Position numbers and translations under genes: made by a program
The notes under the pieces: model-generated
The model's database searches: none
What the model was told of the DNA's origin: nothing
Seen by the model: the letters and a program-made list of their open reading frames with translations, nothing else
Shown here: one piece after another, positions 1 to 9,942 of the stretch
How the letters are laid out: each line of letters starts with the position of its first letter
How positions within the stretch are numbered: position 1 is the stretch's first letter
Source: Nitzschia sp. DOCU1
Taxonomy: Eukaryota > Bacillariophyta > Bacillariophyceae > Bacillariales > Bacillariaceae
Assembly (NCBI GenBank): GCA_951394045.1
Contig: OX595988.1
Span: 744,001-808,000 of the forward strand
Direction of reading: 5' to 3'
DNA length: 64,000 nucleotides

Positions 1-144
1 GAAGCGAACAAGAAAGTGAAAATGGTCGAGTATATTATGCAAAGAAAGGAGCTCAAGGAGGGAAACAATGGAGTCGTTGCTGCTGATCCTGCCGATTGCA
101 AGTTTCAAGAGGCAACAACAGCCCTTCAAGCTCTCAAAGTTTAG
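1..144 (+). CDS. 3' end of an unidentified gene (partial)
   Basis: Frame 1 is open from the first base to a TAG at 142-144 and encodes 47 residues. They are charged and hydrophilic and end in QALKV. The start and most of the gene lie outside the window, so no function can be given. It could also be the last exon of a spliced gene. It converges on the MGDG synthase gene. Support is only the open frame and its ordinary composition. Confidence 0.35.
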   Translation, partial: EANKKVKMVEYIMQRKELKEGNNGVVAADPADCKFQEATTALQALKV

Positions 145-522
145 TATTATTTGAGCAAGCATTGTTAACAATTGACCTTGCGTACTTGTGTAGCAATGTA
201 CTGGTATCGGTGGACTGAACGTTTTGGATGTCATAGTCTTGTCTTGGCCTATCTTTTCCTAGAGAATAATCAAAGATGAAACACAATTGCGCATATTCGC
301 AGGGACGAGACACTCAGAATGAGGGAAGAAGTAATCCGCATCATCGTCGATAGTAAGTAGCAACTCTTATGGTGTGTCATATTCTCAGAAACCAGACATT
401 GGCAGGAACTCAAAGCAATCACACGGGATGTACTAGTATTACTTGATAAATAATGGGTAAGCTTATATTAGCATACGGTTTTCAAGAGTCGTCATCGTAA
501 TTATCAAAATAAACAAAGGAGC
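145..522. other. Tail-to-tail intergenic spacer
   Basis: This 378-bp stretch between two convergent genes must hold both 3' UTRs. It is AT-rich, and I see no open frame or repeat in it. Confidence 0.5.
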
Positions 523-2619
523 TCATATCGACGGCAAGGGCACACGAGTGGAGCTAGCAGTCGAGTCATCGGCCAGCGATGGGGTGGCCGAGGTAACTTC
601 CGGTCTGGCATCGGCCAACTTGGTCGCGGCTACTTGCTCATTGTGTTCTCTCCACTTGAGTGTAGAGTCCCCAATCATTTGAACAATATCCCGGGCAGCA
701 TAAGGGGCACCCTTGGCTTTGGCAGCCTTCGACATGGCTTTGAGTTTCGGTTCGTCATTTAGCCATTGTGCGACTTCTTCTGCTACAGCTTGAGGATCCG
801 AATCTTGGCAATAAGCGCCAAAACCACCATCGACGACATAGTCGACATTGCCCTCTTCTTGACCTGGCAAGTAGGATGTCAACATGACAGGCAACGACAA
901 GGCTGCAGCTTCTGAAATGGTTCCAGGGCCAGCCTTGGACACAAGGATATCGGCAGCAACCATATATTCGGCCATGTTGGTGATAAAACCTAGACCCACA
1001 ACTTCGACCTTCCCAAGAACTTTGGTAATTGATTCTGCACTGGCAACGGTTTCCACGGTATGTTCCCCTGATTCTGACCTAACAGTGGCAGTGGGTGCAA
1101 TCGAAACCTTTGCTTGTCGCTTGGCATTGGCACCATCGTGCATTTGAATTGGACCAATCGAAGCAGCTCGATTATAATTTGCTCGAAGGTGCTTCTCAGG
1201 AGTCGATAAAAATTCTGTAGACCCTTCCCTATGATTTTCAGAGTCCCGGTCAACCTCTGCTAACGGATACGAGGAAGGAGAAGACATCTTGTCTTCCTTC
1301 TTTTCGTCTTCAATCGCATGGGTAGGCGACGGAATAAAGACGGGGTTGCTATCCGAGTTCAAGAGCGTTCCGGAACTCAAGATCTTCCGCAGGGACTTGG
1401 TGACGCCTCCCGCTTCAATGCAACCAACAGGGGAGATGTCATCGTCCCCACACCCACTCAGATCAGCAAACATGCTCGGCATTGTTGGGAAGAAGGTCCG
1501 TCTTGACGAGGACGACTTCTTCCGTGAGCTTTGCTGTTGAAAGATCTTAGCCCAGTCTCGGTTTTCTAGCGAGGACTGGAGAGTTTCATTGCGTCCACAG
1601 ACGACTAGAATGACAGCATTGATGCCCTGCTTGACCAGTTCACAGTACATGGCATCAACAATGTTGGCTAGAGAGCCGACACCTTCGCCTCCTCCCATGA
1701 CGAGAAGAGTTTTTCGGTCCGTCGCTGGCAGCCCCAGCTTGGCTCGGACAGACCGTTGATAGGCCTTGCCTTCCTCGCTGTGTCGTTCTCCCAGGCGTTC
1801 CGCTTCCACTGCAAAGTCGTGTCGAATAGGTAATCCTACCAGTACCAGCTTGTCGTCAGGCACCTTGCCTCGCTCCTTGGCAAGTTGGTAAATTTGAGTT
1901 GATCCTACAAACATCTTTTCAACTCCATTCGCGAACCATGTTGAGTGCGCCGACCCCAGATCTGTCACTACGGTGAACATGGGCAAATGCTTGCCTGTTT
2001 CGTGACTAATCTTGGCACAACTGAGGATCGGGACGCTCGTCTGCAGCGGATGCACACTAACCACTACATCTGGCTCGTACGACTTGATCTTCTTTCGAAT
2101 GCCGCGCTCGCACATGACAGTCATAACCTTGATATTCAAGTCGACTGATCGCTCCATAAATCGCGAGTTTGTGACTCCATACAGCAACTTCCATTGTGAG
2201 GGATGAGCACTCAAGTGCTTGTAATACGTCACAATCGAGTTGTAAGGCGGCAAATACGCCTCCGTCGCCAGATCCAGTAGATCATACGTCGATCCAGGAA
2301 AGAGCAACTCAAATTGACCAGCCAGTGACTGAGCACTGGCGCGGTGTCCACCGCCCGTGTCAGACGACAGAAACAAAACTTTCAGGGCCTTGTTGGGCTT
2401 GCCATCGGAGGACACTGACGGGACATCCGTGGGCGAGACTACTTCTGGAATCGATGAAGCATCGGTATTGTCCGACGAAGACGAAAGCGTCATTTCCTGT
2501 TTCAATGCTTCCTGTTCCGCCGGCAAAACAACAGAAGGGTCCTTGTCAGAAGTCGTGGATTGATCGACAGGAGGAGTTGCGACGCTAGTTTCCTCTGTGG
2601 GGGCACTGGGGTTCGACAT
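523..2619 (-). CDS. MGD: Monogalactosyldiacylglycerol synthase (GT28)
   Basis: Transfers galactose from UDP-galactose to diacylglycerol to make MGDG, the main thylakoid lipid. The 698-residue protein has the MGDG-synthase N domain with the glycine-rich FLSSDTGGGHRASA (about 82-95) and the SVHPLQTSVP segment. The GT28 donor half follows, with LVMGGGEGVGSL near 306 and GFITNMAEYM...VSKAGPGTISEA near 543-570. A Ser/Lys-rich insert of about 170 residues (roughly 362-535) splits the second domain, and plant enzymes have only a short loop there. The frame stays open upstream, but only a GTG is available at 2820, so the ATG at 2619 is chosen. The resulting N-terminus is Ser/Thr/Pro-rich with no signal peptide. 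Either targeting is unconventional or a 5' exon is missing (see 3174-3278). Confidence 0.9.
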   Translation of the reverse strand: MSNPSAPTEETSVATPPVDQSTTSDKDPSVVLPAEQEALKQEMTLSSSSDNTDASSIPEVVSPTDVPSVSSDGKPNKALKVLFLSSDTGGGHRASAQSLAGQFELLFPGSTYDLLDLATEAYLPPYNSIVTYYKHLSAHPSQWKLLYGVTNSRFMERSVDLNIKVMTVMCERGIRKKIKSYEPDVVVSVHPLQTSVPILSCAKISHETGKHLPMFTVVTDLGSAHSTWFANGVEKMFVGSTQIYQLAKERGKVPDDKLVLVGLPIRHDFAVEAERLGERHSEEGKAYQRSVRAKLGLPATDRKTLLVMGGGEGVGSLANIVDAMYCELVKQGINAVILVVCGRNETLQSSLENRDWAKIFQQQSSRKKSSSSRRTFFPTMPSMFADLSGCGDDDISPVGCIEAGGVTKSLRKILSSGTLLNSDSNPVFIPSPTHAIEDEKKEDKMSSPSSYPLAEVDRDSENHREGSTEFLSTPEKHLRANYNRAASIGPIQMHDGANAKRQAKVSIAPTATVRSESGEHTVETVASAESITKVLGKVEVVGLGFITNMAEYMVAADILVSKAGPGTISEAAALSLPVMLTSYLPGQEEGNVDYVVDGGFGAYCQDSDPQAVAEEVAQWLNDEPKLKAMSKAAKAKGAPYAARDIVQMIGDSTLKWREHNEQVAATKLADARPEVTSATPSLADDSTASSTRVPLPSI

Positions 2620-4101
2620 TGTGGCCGTACAGAGAAAGACTGCTGATAACGATCCAATAACAAAAGCACAACAACTACAACAGCAACACCCCAATGAAAT
2701 GAAGGGATGGATGAACGACGCAACGGTGTCGCTCGTTGGAAATTCAACAACAACACGTACTACGGAGTGCACTACGGTACGTGCAGGTGCTGATGATGAT
2801 TCGTAGGGCCGTTCTCGCACGTGATTTGTTGCTTCTGTTCTTGGCCTTGCAACGATGCGACAAAGCCGGGCGACAAATTGAAATTCGAGGGAGCGCCGGC
2901 CAACGTATTCGATGATTCGAACGGCTCCTTTCTACTGATGCTACACGTTGGTCACGCGCGTGAGGCGGCCCAACCGTAACGTCCTTGACACTTTCGGGCT
3001 AAAGAATTCGCAAATACCGTAGGCCCAACACAACGGACCGAATCTCAAAGGCGGACGGAGGATGGACGAATCTCTATCCGACCCAAATGATTCAAAGACA
3101 AACACAAAGCAAAGCACTCGTCGACGAGTGCGTCCCGAGACCCGCGAAATCGTGACGAAGAAAAACAACTTACCTGCACGCAGAAACAAGCTTGAAAGGG
3201 ACGGGGTATGAATGAATGAGCCACCATGGCGTGGGTGTAGGTATCATCGATGAAATTGTAGTCAAAGGGAGGAGCCATAATTTAATGTGTGAGTCGTGGT
3301 GATTGCCACAAAATTCTTTGTTGTCAAGGGGGCTGATGGATGGTGCTTCTCATCAAAGTTGCAAGTGGGTTTCATGGTGGTGCGCCGTTGAGTTGAGTTG
3401 TTGATGTCCTTGTGGGGGGTTGTCAACCTTTCAGCCTAAAATACGGCGTTGGGAAACAGAAGAACAGCAGAATAATGAAGCGGCGTATCGCCACTTTGAT
3501 GTTTTGGCATTAAGTAAATTGTCGTAGTCATGTCCCATAGTTCCAATCCCTGCAAAAGAATACCTATCTGGCACTTTTCATCGCTAAAATCGAATGTACA
3601 GTCCAATGGTTTGTCGAACTGTTGTCAACCTTTATTACGTGATTTCATGTACCACTTCAATCGCCGGAAGTCCGAGCTTCATCAACAATCGCAAGAGTGG
3701 CACAGTAGCTGAGAGGTGCTGCTCTAGAGTAGCTAGAAGTAGAGGCAATGTTAACAGAGTAGGGATCATTAACTGTGTTACTACTAGAATAGATAGTCTC
3801 TAGCCATCCGGTAGGTAGTTCTTAGTTTACGCACAGTATGTTTGGCCAACAAATGCGTCCCAGTCGATCGCTCTCACTAGCTACATATAGCGGCAAAGTG
3901 AAATCGATGCATTCCAAGAATCCTACAGTGTTGAATAGAGACTATCATCGTAACAGTATGATCTCATCTAGTAGTAGTTTCTAACCAAGTAGTATTCAGC
4001 GTACCCATTACGATGAACGTGTTGGAAAGATATAGTAGTGGAAACAGTCAGTCAGCTCTTTGGTGCCCCACATGTTGCTGCATAACCACAACAGCAATGC
4101 T
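2620..4101. other. Upstream region of the MGDG synthase gene; possible 5' exon
   Basis: No convincing complete gene is seen in this 1.5 kb. On the minus strand an ATG at 3278 opens a 35-codon segment (3278 down to 3174) that ends exactly at a textbook donor, CAG/gtaagt. This could be a 5' exon, coding or UTR, of the MGDG synthase transcript. The in-frame extension above the chosen ATG is open back to a TAG at about 2932-2934. The stretch 3300-4100 holds only short shadow frames. Confidence 0.3.
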
Positions 4102-6990
4102 TTAGAATTGGACTGTATCAGAGGCATAAACGGGAAAGTGGTGGTGAGGCCGTCCGCCTTGCTTGGCTGTTTTGGAGGTAGGCGTAACAACGGGAATGTT
4201 CGAAGTAGTAGTAGCACCAAAAATCGAACGCAACCTGGCTTGACCCCACGACGACAATCGAAAGTCATCCGGATCGGGTTCATACGTGCGAAGCTTGTGT
4301 CCTGGTGGATTACGGGGAGTCCTAGACGGTGTAGGAGACAGCCTTCGTCGGGCATTGGTAGCATCGTCAATGGGGGTAGGAGACCGACCTCGATCGGGGG
4401 AAACATCTTCGTCGTCTGGGAACATGGCACCGCAGGGCGTCGTTGACAATATTTGGGACAAGGATGGGTCCTTGTTGTTGCCATAGGGCGAGAAACTGTT
4501 GATATATTGCAAGGCAGTCGTCGTCCATGGTTCCTCATCATTGTCGTCTTCTTGGTCAGCAGCAGCAGCATCGCATTGCGATGTCCAAAGATTCACCGAC
4601 GACAAGTACGAGACATTTGTCTTTTCGGTTGGTGGAGTTTTGGGGTTCATCATGACCGACGTGGGGGACTTTTTAAAGGTTCTCGGTTGTTCCTTACTCC
4701 ATGATTGTGGTGGTGGTGGATGTGGCTTGACACCGCCCGCCACTAGATCATTCATGGCAGCACAATGGCCGTTGAGAAAGGCAGTGATACTAAAGGAAGA
4801 TTCATTCACCGACTTGCTGGGAGAACTCTTGTTGCTGGAAGATCCATCGTCGGGACGCGGAATCTCATCTTCATCCCAAGATATTTCTCGTGCTGGAGTA
4901 TTGAGATAGGGTGCCAACGTCCTTGATACAGAAGGACGAGGCGCCGAATCTTGTCGTGGAGAAGGAAAGTACTCGTTGATCTTGTGGGGCGAGGAACGGA
5001 CCTCTTGCGGTGATGATGATGATGATGGCGACACAGTACGAAGAATTTCTTGCTTGGTAACAAACACACCTTTTCCCTTGCGGGCAGATTGTCCCGCACT
5101 ACTACTATTCTTTTTGGGTGTCATGCGAGAGGGTGCACTACGTGCCGACCTTGGAATGTTTTTCATAAACGGCGGTGGTTCCTCCAATAATTCATCGGAT
5201 CCAATTCGTTGATGCGTTGGTTTGTGCGGTTGTTGTTGTTGTTGTGCCTTTTGCTTTGGAAGGATTGGCGACAGTGCTTCCGTCCCAAAGGGATTCAAGG
5301 ACTCTAGAGCCGGCAGGCCACACATGGAATAGCTGAAGGAAATCCCATCTCCCTGTCCTTCGTCAGAGGGAGCCGCTTCGTACGCTTCCAACATGGAAGC
5401 TGACGGTATACCACCATCGGATATTCTGGATCCACTCATAGTCGGAGGACACGACAATTGACTGGGCGTCGATGGCGTAATCGGATCAATGCCTTCATCA
5501 AAGTATTCTCCGAGTCGACTCATTCGTGGCGTTGTTCTCATGACATGATGATGAGGATCATTCCCATCTTCCGAGTGGCCTGAAAATACGGTAGCCTTTT
5601 GCATGGCATCCTCCTCATTTTTGGCTCGTTGTAATTGTTGCCGTCGTGACCAGACTATACCTGCTACACCAAACAACAAAAAGAAAATACCCATGGCGGC
5701 GGCCGATCCACCTTTCATTCCTCCTCCATCTTGGTTACTTTGAGAACTGGACGTTCCCTGACTTTGATTGATAGCGCTACGTTCGTCATTTAAAAAGTAC
5801 AAGTCGGCAATTCCCATACTTTCATTGACAAAGACGGACTGAAAGCCTTCCACCAAGATACGTCGTCGCCTTGAATCAGGTCCATTCATGGCGAGTCGGA
5901 GTGTCTGGTAAATTTGATTGCGAATTTCCTCGGATGACATGGTGGGACTGTCTGACAGATACACTTGCAAGGAACTCGTCAAGACAAAGCAATAATAGCT
6001 TTTCGCATTGTAGCCTGCAATCTTTTGGCAGGTTTCCCCGGTAAAACTGCTCGGCATCGCCGTATCAATGCCTTGAATGCTCGAAAATTCCCCCAAGGAA
6101 CAATCCACCACGTTTCGTGCCACGTAGTCTTGAACGAGATCATCCATCGTGCCCAACACTACAGACATGGGTTGTCCTGCGGGCGTTAACAATTCATATG
6201 ACATTTCCACAGTCATTGATGACTCGGTTTCATAAACGTCGCCATTTTGTGCCGCGACACAAGATTCGTGCATGGCAACGTCCGTAAAGCCGTCAGTGGG
6301 TGGTATGGTAGTAGCAGCATTGAAATCACCCGGGCCAGCTGTACTAACATCCTCCAAAGGATCTACAGGTGGTGTTGTGACAGCGGCGTTGAAATCGCCC
6401 GGGCCGGCCGTACTAACATCCTCCAAAGGATCTACTAGACCCGCAGCAGCGTCCGCAGTTTCCGTAGGAGTCGCATAGGGAGACGGGGCAGCCGATGCTG
6501 TTTGTAACGTGGCAATAGTTGTCGATGGCGACGACATGCCATCCCAGGATGCTCCAAAGGAATCTTCTTCCGTAGGAGTTGTTGTCATGACGGGAGCCGC
6601 CGTCATGGCAAGTGTCGGTACCGACGGTGGTGCCGTCAACCCTAGAGTCGGTGTCGATGGTGGGGCCGTCAAGCCAAAAAACGTGGACGGTAGTGTTGTT
6701 GCTGTATCAACTGATCCTTCCATCATTGTGCCAGTATCGGTAGGGACAGAACTAGGAGGTGGCGTCAAAGACAAGGGCGGGACGAGTGGTACGTCCTCTT
6801 TTCCTTTGCCTAGTACTCGTCGCTGCTGCTGGTGAAGTCTTGATAATGACGATAATTCGGATCCTCGAAGATGACCTCGCCCTTGTCGTGATCGAACGTG
6901 GGATGATGATGATGATGATGCGTCGACATTTGTAAAAATCCCCAAGAGAAAGGAAGACCATAACAATACGGATAGTGCCCGAAGCATCAT
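4102..6990 (-). CDS. Single-pass type I membrane protein, unknown function
   Basis: No family is recognised. The 962-residue protein begins at ATG 6990 with a clear signal peptide (hydrophobic residues 4-19, cleavage near VDA/SS). A Ser/Thr/Pro-rich stalk (about 25-240) contains two tandem 23-residue repeats (186-231). A compact Cys-containing extracellular domain (about 240-400) has cysteines near 244, 297, 321 and 334. One membrane segment (about 430-448, AMGIFFLLFGVAGIVW) ends in a stop-transfer SRRQ. The cytoplasmic tail is about 510 residues, low in complexity and rich in Ser, Pro and poly-Gln, with many Ser-Pro and Thr-Pro sites that look like kinase targets. The layout suggests a surface receptor or wall-anchoring protein; that is inference only. 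The frame is single-exon and ends at TAA. Confidence 0.8.
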   Translation of the reverse strand: MMLRALSVLLWSSFLLGIFTNVDASSSSSSHVRSRQGRGHLRGSELSSLSRLHQQQRRVLGKGKEDVPLVPPLSLTPPPSSVPTDTGTMMEGSVDTATTLPSTFFGLTAPPSTPTLGLTAPPSVPTLAMTAAPVMTTTPTEEDSFGASWDGMSSPSTTIATLQTASAAPSPYATPTETADAAAGLVDPLEDVSTAGPGDFNAAVTTPPVDPLEDVSTAGPGDFNAATTIPPTDGFTDVAMHESCVAAQNGDVYETESSMTVEMSYELLTPAGQPMSVVLGTMDDLVQDYVARNVVDCSLGEFSSIQGIDTAMPSSFTGETCQKIAGYNAKSYYCFVLTSSLQVYLSDSPTMSSEEIRNQIYQTLRLAMNGPDSRRRRILVEGFQSVFVNESMGIADLYFLNDERSAINQSQGTSSSQSNQDGGGMKGGSAAAMGIFFLLFGVAGIVWSRRQQLQRAKNEEDAMQKATVFSGHSEDGNDPHHHVMRTTPRMSRLGEYFDEGIDPITPSTPSQLSCPPTMSGSRISDGGIPSASMLEAYEAAPSDEGQGDGISFSYSMCGLPALESLNPFGTEALSPILPKQKAQQQQQPHKPTHQRIGSDELLEEPPPFMKNIPRSARSAPSRMTPKKNSSSAGQSARKGKGVFVTKQEILRTVSPSSSSSPQEVRSSPHKINEYFPSPRQDSAPRPSVSRTLAPYLNTPAREISWDEDEIPRPDDGSSSNKSSPSKSVNESSFSITAFLNGHCAAMNDLVAGGVKPHPPPPQSWSKEQPRTFKKSPTSVMMNPKTPPTEKTNVSYLSSVNLWTSQCDAAAADQEDDNDEEPWTTTALQYINSFSPYGNNKDPSLSQILSTTPCGAMFPDDEDVSPDRGRSPTPIDDATNARRRLSPTPSRTPRNPPGHKLRTYEPDPDDFRLSSWGQARLRSIFGATTTSNIPVVTPTSKTAKQGGRPHHHFPVYASDTVQF
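6298..6435 (-). repeat. Tandem 69-bp coding repeat (2 copies)
   Basis: Two adjacent 23-codon units encode VDPLEDVSTAGPGDFNAA followed by a short Thr/Pro tail. They are nearly identical in protein and DNA, with a few synonymous changes, so this is a recent in-frame duplication in the extracellular stalk. Confidence 0.85.
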
Positions 6991-7612
6991 GGTTCCGAGC
7001 GTTGCAAAAAGGCAGCAAATAATACCTTTCTCTCGTCTTGTACTTTGCTACTACTGATGAGTTAACACAAGCAAGCCAGCAAGCAAGGAGAACGGAACCA
7101 AACAAGTTTGTTGTTGTTACTCTCTATTGGAGGCTATTTGAACTGCAGTCGCCCTTGCGGGGTGGTGCGTTTCCGCCCATCCATCCGAGCGCGGTGCTTT
7201 CATTTCAAAACCTCATGCCACATGCCAATGGCCCATAGTAAAGAACTTTCAAAAAGGTTACTTACACGCCAATTTGTCTCATGAGACAGCTCAGACACAT
7301 TCAATCTTGTTGGTCTGATCGTCGTGCGGGGGTTCTCATTTTTCCCGCCACACGGTCCATTCAGAACAGCGAACACCCAGCTTCAGCTAGTAGGGTTCGC
7401 AAGCCACGCGGCGGGAAGGCAACGCATTCTTTGGAACGTGCGCTTTCGCCGACATACCCGCTTGCATGTGATGCTCGTTGACACAACTCACAACCAAACC
7501 CACAAAGAAACAAAGATTCTTCCTTCCTTGTTGGGTACAACGACCATCTATTAGTTAGACTACATATCCTACACCACCAGCAACAGCAACACCCCGTGCA
7601 TTATTTGTCATA
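6991..7612. promoter_or_regulatory. Head-to-head intergenic region
   Basis: A 622-bp divergent region between the membrane-protein gene and the gene at 7613, so it should carry both promoters. The last 60 bases before 7613 are CA-rich, as expected of a diatom 5' UTR. No defined motif was recognised. Confidence 0.4.
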
Positions 7613-8428
7613 ATGGCATCGACGAGCTTTATTCCACCGCAGCACGTTACTCACACAACGACGAACCACCACCAAAGGGCGGAAGATTTACTATCGACTA
7701 CCGAAATGGTGGCGTCCGAGTGGCCGGAACTCCACGGCGAGAATATGGCTACAAAAGAAAGTGACTGGGAAATGATTGCTCCTGCCATTACTACTCCAGC
7801 AGTAGTGACATTTGATCCTCAAGCACTCATTGTAGAAGGGAAACCGCTTCGAAAGAATAATCCTAAAGTGTTGAAGCACGCACAATCGTCTCCGGATTTA
7901 CGTTCGTGGGCGCACAACAACAACGTCTCGGATGACGACGAAGAATCCTCATCGGCGGTACTCGTTGAAGATGAAACGTCCATGGCATCGTCCGGAGTCG
8001 ATTTGGTGTCGGAACCACCGTCCGTCTGGTCCGTTGGATCTAGTAATAACAACAAGACGCTTTCCTTCAAGGAAATTCTTCAAAAACCCACCACCAAAGC
8101 CTCCACTGGCTCTCCTACCAATAATAACAACAACAAGACTACCAGCAAACGATCTTCTTTTAAACCCACATTTGTGGTTGTCAAGCCTTCTCATCCAAAA
8201 TCCAACATGAAACGAAATTCACGTAGCATGGGAAATTTACGGGCGTTGGATCACATTCAAGAAGCACATGACGAAGTGCTCGGAGACACGGATGCCGGAG
8301 ACTTTTATAGTCGAAAAGCACAGGGGGCTCTAGGTCGCAAAAATGGACAAAAGATTCGTCCTGATGAAGCCAAACGATTGCAAATGACCATGGCCAAGAA
8401 AAACTTACAGAAACAACAACGAGGATAA
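7613..8428 (+). CDS. Low-complexity protein, unknown function
   Basis: A 271-residue intronless ORF with an ATG start. The first 200 residues are Ser/Thr/Asn-rich, with poly-Asn runs and two phospho-type sites (SSPDLRSW and RNSRSMGNL). The last 70 residues are more structured and basic: an acidic helix (HIQEAHDEVLGDTDAG), then DFYSRKAQGALGRKNG and a Lys/Gln-rich helix to the end. There is no signal peptide or membrane segment. The conserved-looking C-terminal part suggests a short functional tail domain, but no family is recognised. It converges on the GFA-domain gene with a gap of only 125 bp. Confidence 0.7.
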   Translation: MASTSFIPPQHVTHTTTNHHQRAEDLLSTTEMVASEWPELHGENMATKESDWEMIAPAITTPAVVTFDPQALIVEGKPLRKNNPKVLKHAQSSPDLRSWAHNNNVSDDDEESSSAVLVEDETSMASSGVDLVSEPPSVWSVGSSNNNKTLSFKEILQKPTTKASTGSPTNNNNNKTTSKRSSFKPTFVVVKPSHPKSNMKRNSRSMGNLRALDHIQEAHDEVLGDTDAGDFYSRKAQGALGRKNGQKIRPDEAKRLQMTMAKKNLQKQQRG

Positions 8429-8553
8429 ATAACAACACTATACTTAAACTTATAAAGTTATCATTGACGCAACTATTGCTGCATGACATAAGGTTATCAT
8501 CACAATCGCCACGCATCGAGCTATTAGTTAGTCAACAAACAAACAAGCGGCCG

Positions 8554-9210
8554 CTAAACCAAAAATCGCAACAATGGCGCATCGACAGGAGTGGCAATGA
8601 TGATCTTGTCGCGTCCGATGCTATCCACAAGACTATCAAATGTTTCTCCACAAATACCATTTTCAATCTCTTGATTCATAATGGCAATTTGTTGTTCCAA
8701 GACTGGTTCCCAGCCAGGATCACCAGTGATCGGACTATTCGCTTCGCTCTCCTCATTGACCCAAATGCCAATCAAGGGAGGATACTTGGCCAACCTTGCT
8801 GGTTCCCACTGATTACTGAACCAGCGAGAACTTGCTTCGAATGGAAGATCTGCATTGTGCCATATAGGAAAATCAGATGCCGTTGTCACACAGTGAGCAT
8901 CGTATCCGGCATGACGGCCCAACAAAAATGTGTGGCAACACCGACTGGCAATGTTGTACACCAAGGTTTCCTCATTGAGCTTGAAACAATAGAGATGTTC
9001 TCGGCCCTGGATTACAGTAAAGCAATTATCCCATTTGGAATTCAGCAGAGGGCGATCTGGAACGGTTGGACCGCCCAATTTTTCAAGGTAGACAACGCGG
9101 TTGTAGCAGTGGTTGCAACAACATTCGGTAGATAGCCGGGGCTTGTTGGCAGAGAACTGGATCTGCACGTTGCCACAGCGGCAAGATATGGAAGCTACTT
9201 CTTTGGACAT
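8554..9210 (-). CDS. GFA/CENP-V-domain protein
   Basis: The family is named for glutathione-dependent formaldehyde-activating enzyme; members bind zinc through clustered cysteines, and most have no proven substrate. The 218-residue protein has the expected Cys pattern: a CxC pair (C10, C12, in SCRCGN), a second cluster CCCNHC (30-35), and CC at 91-92. The ATG at 9210 (MSKEVASIS) is chosen because the longer frame to 9369 starts only at TTG. The C-terminal 110 residues, with Trp-rich segments, lie outside the core fold. A role in formaldehyde metabolism is not shown by the sequence. Confidence 0.75.
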   Translation of the reverse strand: MSKEVASISCRCGNVQIQFSANKPRLSTECCCNHCYNRVVYLEKLGGPTVPDRPLLNSKWDNCFTVIQGREHLYCFKLNEETLVYNIASRCCHTFLLGRHAGYDAHCVTTASDFPIWHNADLPFEASSRWFSNQWEPARLAKYPPLIGIWVNEESEANSPITGDPGWEPVLEQQIAIMNQEIENGICGETFDSLVDSIGRDKIIIATPVDAPLLRFLV

Positions 9211-9942
9211 GTGTGCGTGTTGCTTTTCCAGAATAATGAGAGGAACGCAAGATTTGCCACCGACCACGTTTGGTTCTTGACAGCCGAGCGACGGGTTTCG
9301 AATTCTCTGGCGTGAAAAAAGATCCAAAGAATCACGAATGGGGGTTGAATCGAAAAGAAACCAAAACAAAGGGCTCCGATGATAGCATACATCAATCTAC
9401 ATAAAGTGCGTCGTTTTGCTCATTTTCGTCACCTCGTGGCTTACCAATAAAGGTTAATCTCAGCAACTCGGTATCGTACCCAGCCATCATGGTGTCACGT
9501 CATCGCAATTTCGGTGTTGCTGGATGAACGAAAAGATGCCGCCGAGATGCGAGTAATGGAAGTTTGATGTCACACAGGACGTCGCGGCAGTTGATTTGAC
9601 GTTCAACGCAGGTCTTGCTAAAAAGATTCACGAGGGCGCGCCGGCTGGTTTTGAATGTACTTCTGCTATTTTTTATATAGTATTGAACATTCAATAAATA
9701 GGATCAAAGGCCGAGGTCGGAGGGCGTTCAGCCGACCGGCAGGACAAAACGGAAAATGATTGGGTAATCTATCCGTTGAATCCATGCCCGGCGAGTTAAA
9801 ATTCTCGATCGGCGATATGAGTTCTTCGGAAAGTCCTAAGTAATTTGACCACGCGAAACACGTCTCGTCAAAAAATTGCGCCAAAGGGAGTGCCCCCATC
9901 GCATCGCTAGATCCCACATCCTTTCACAACATTCATGGCACC
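9211..9942. promoter_or_regulatory. Head-to-head intergenic region
   Basis: 732 bp between divergent genes, so both promoters are expected here. It contains only short frames without ATG support. No repeat or RNA gene was seen. Confidence 0.4.

Noticed and set aside
2620..2820. N-terminal extension of the MGDG synthase from a GTG at 2820
   Set aside because: Not an ATG. The hydrophobic Cys-rich stretch it adds lies too far from the N-terminus for a signal peptide and looks like translated 5' UTR.
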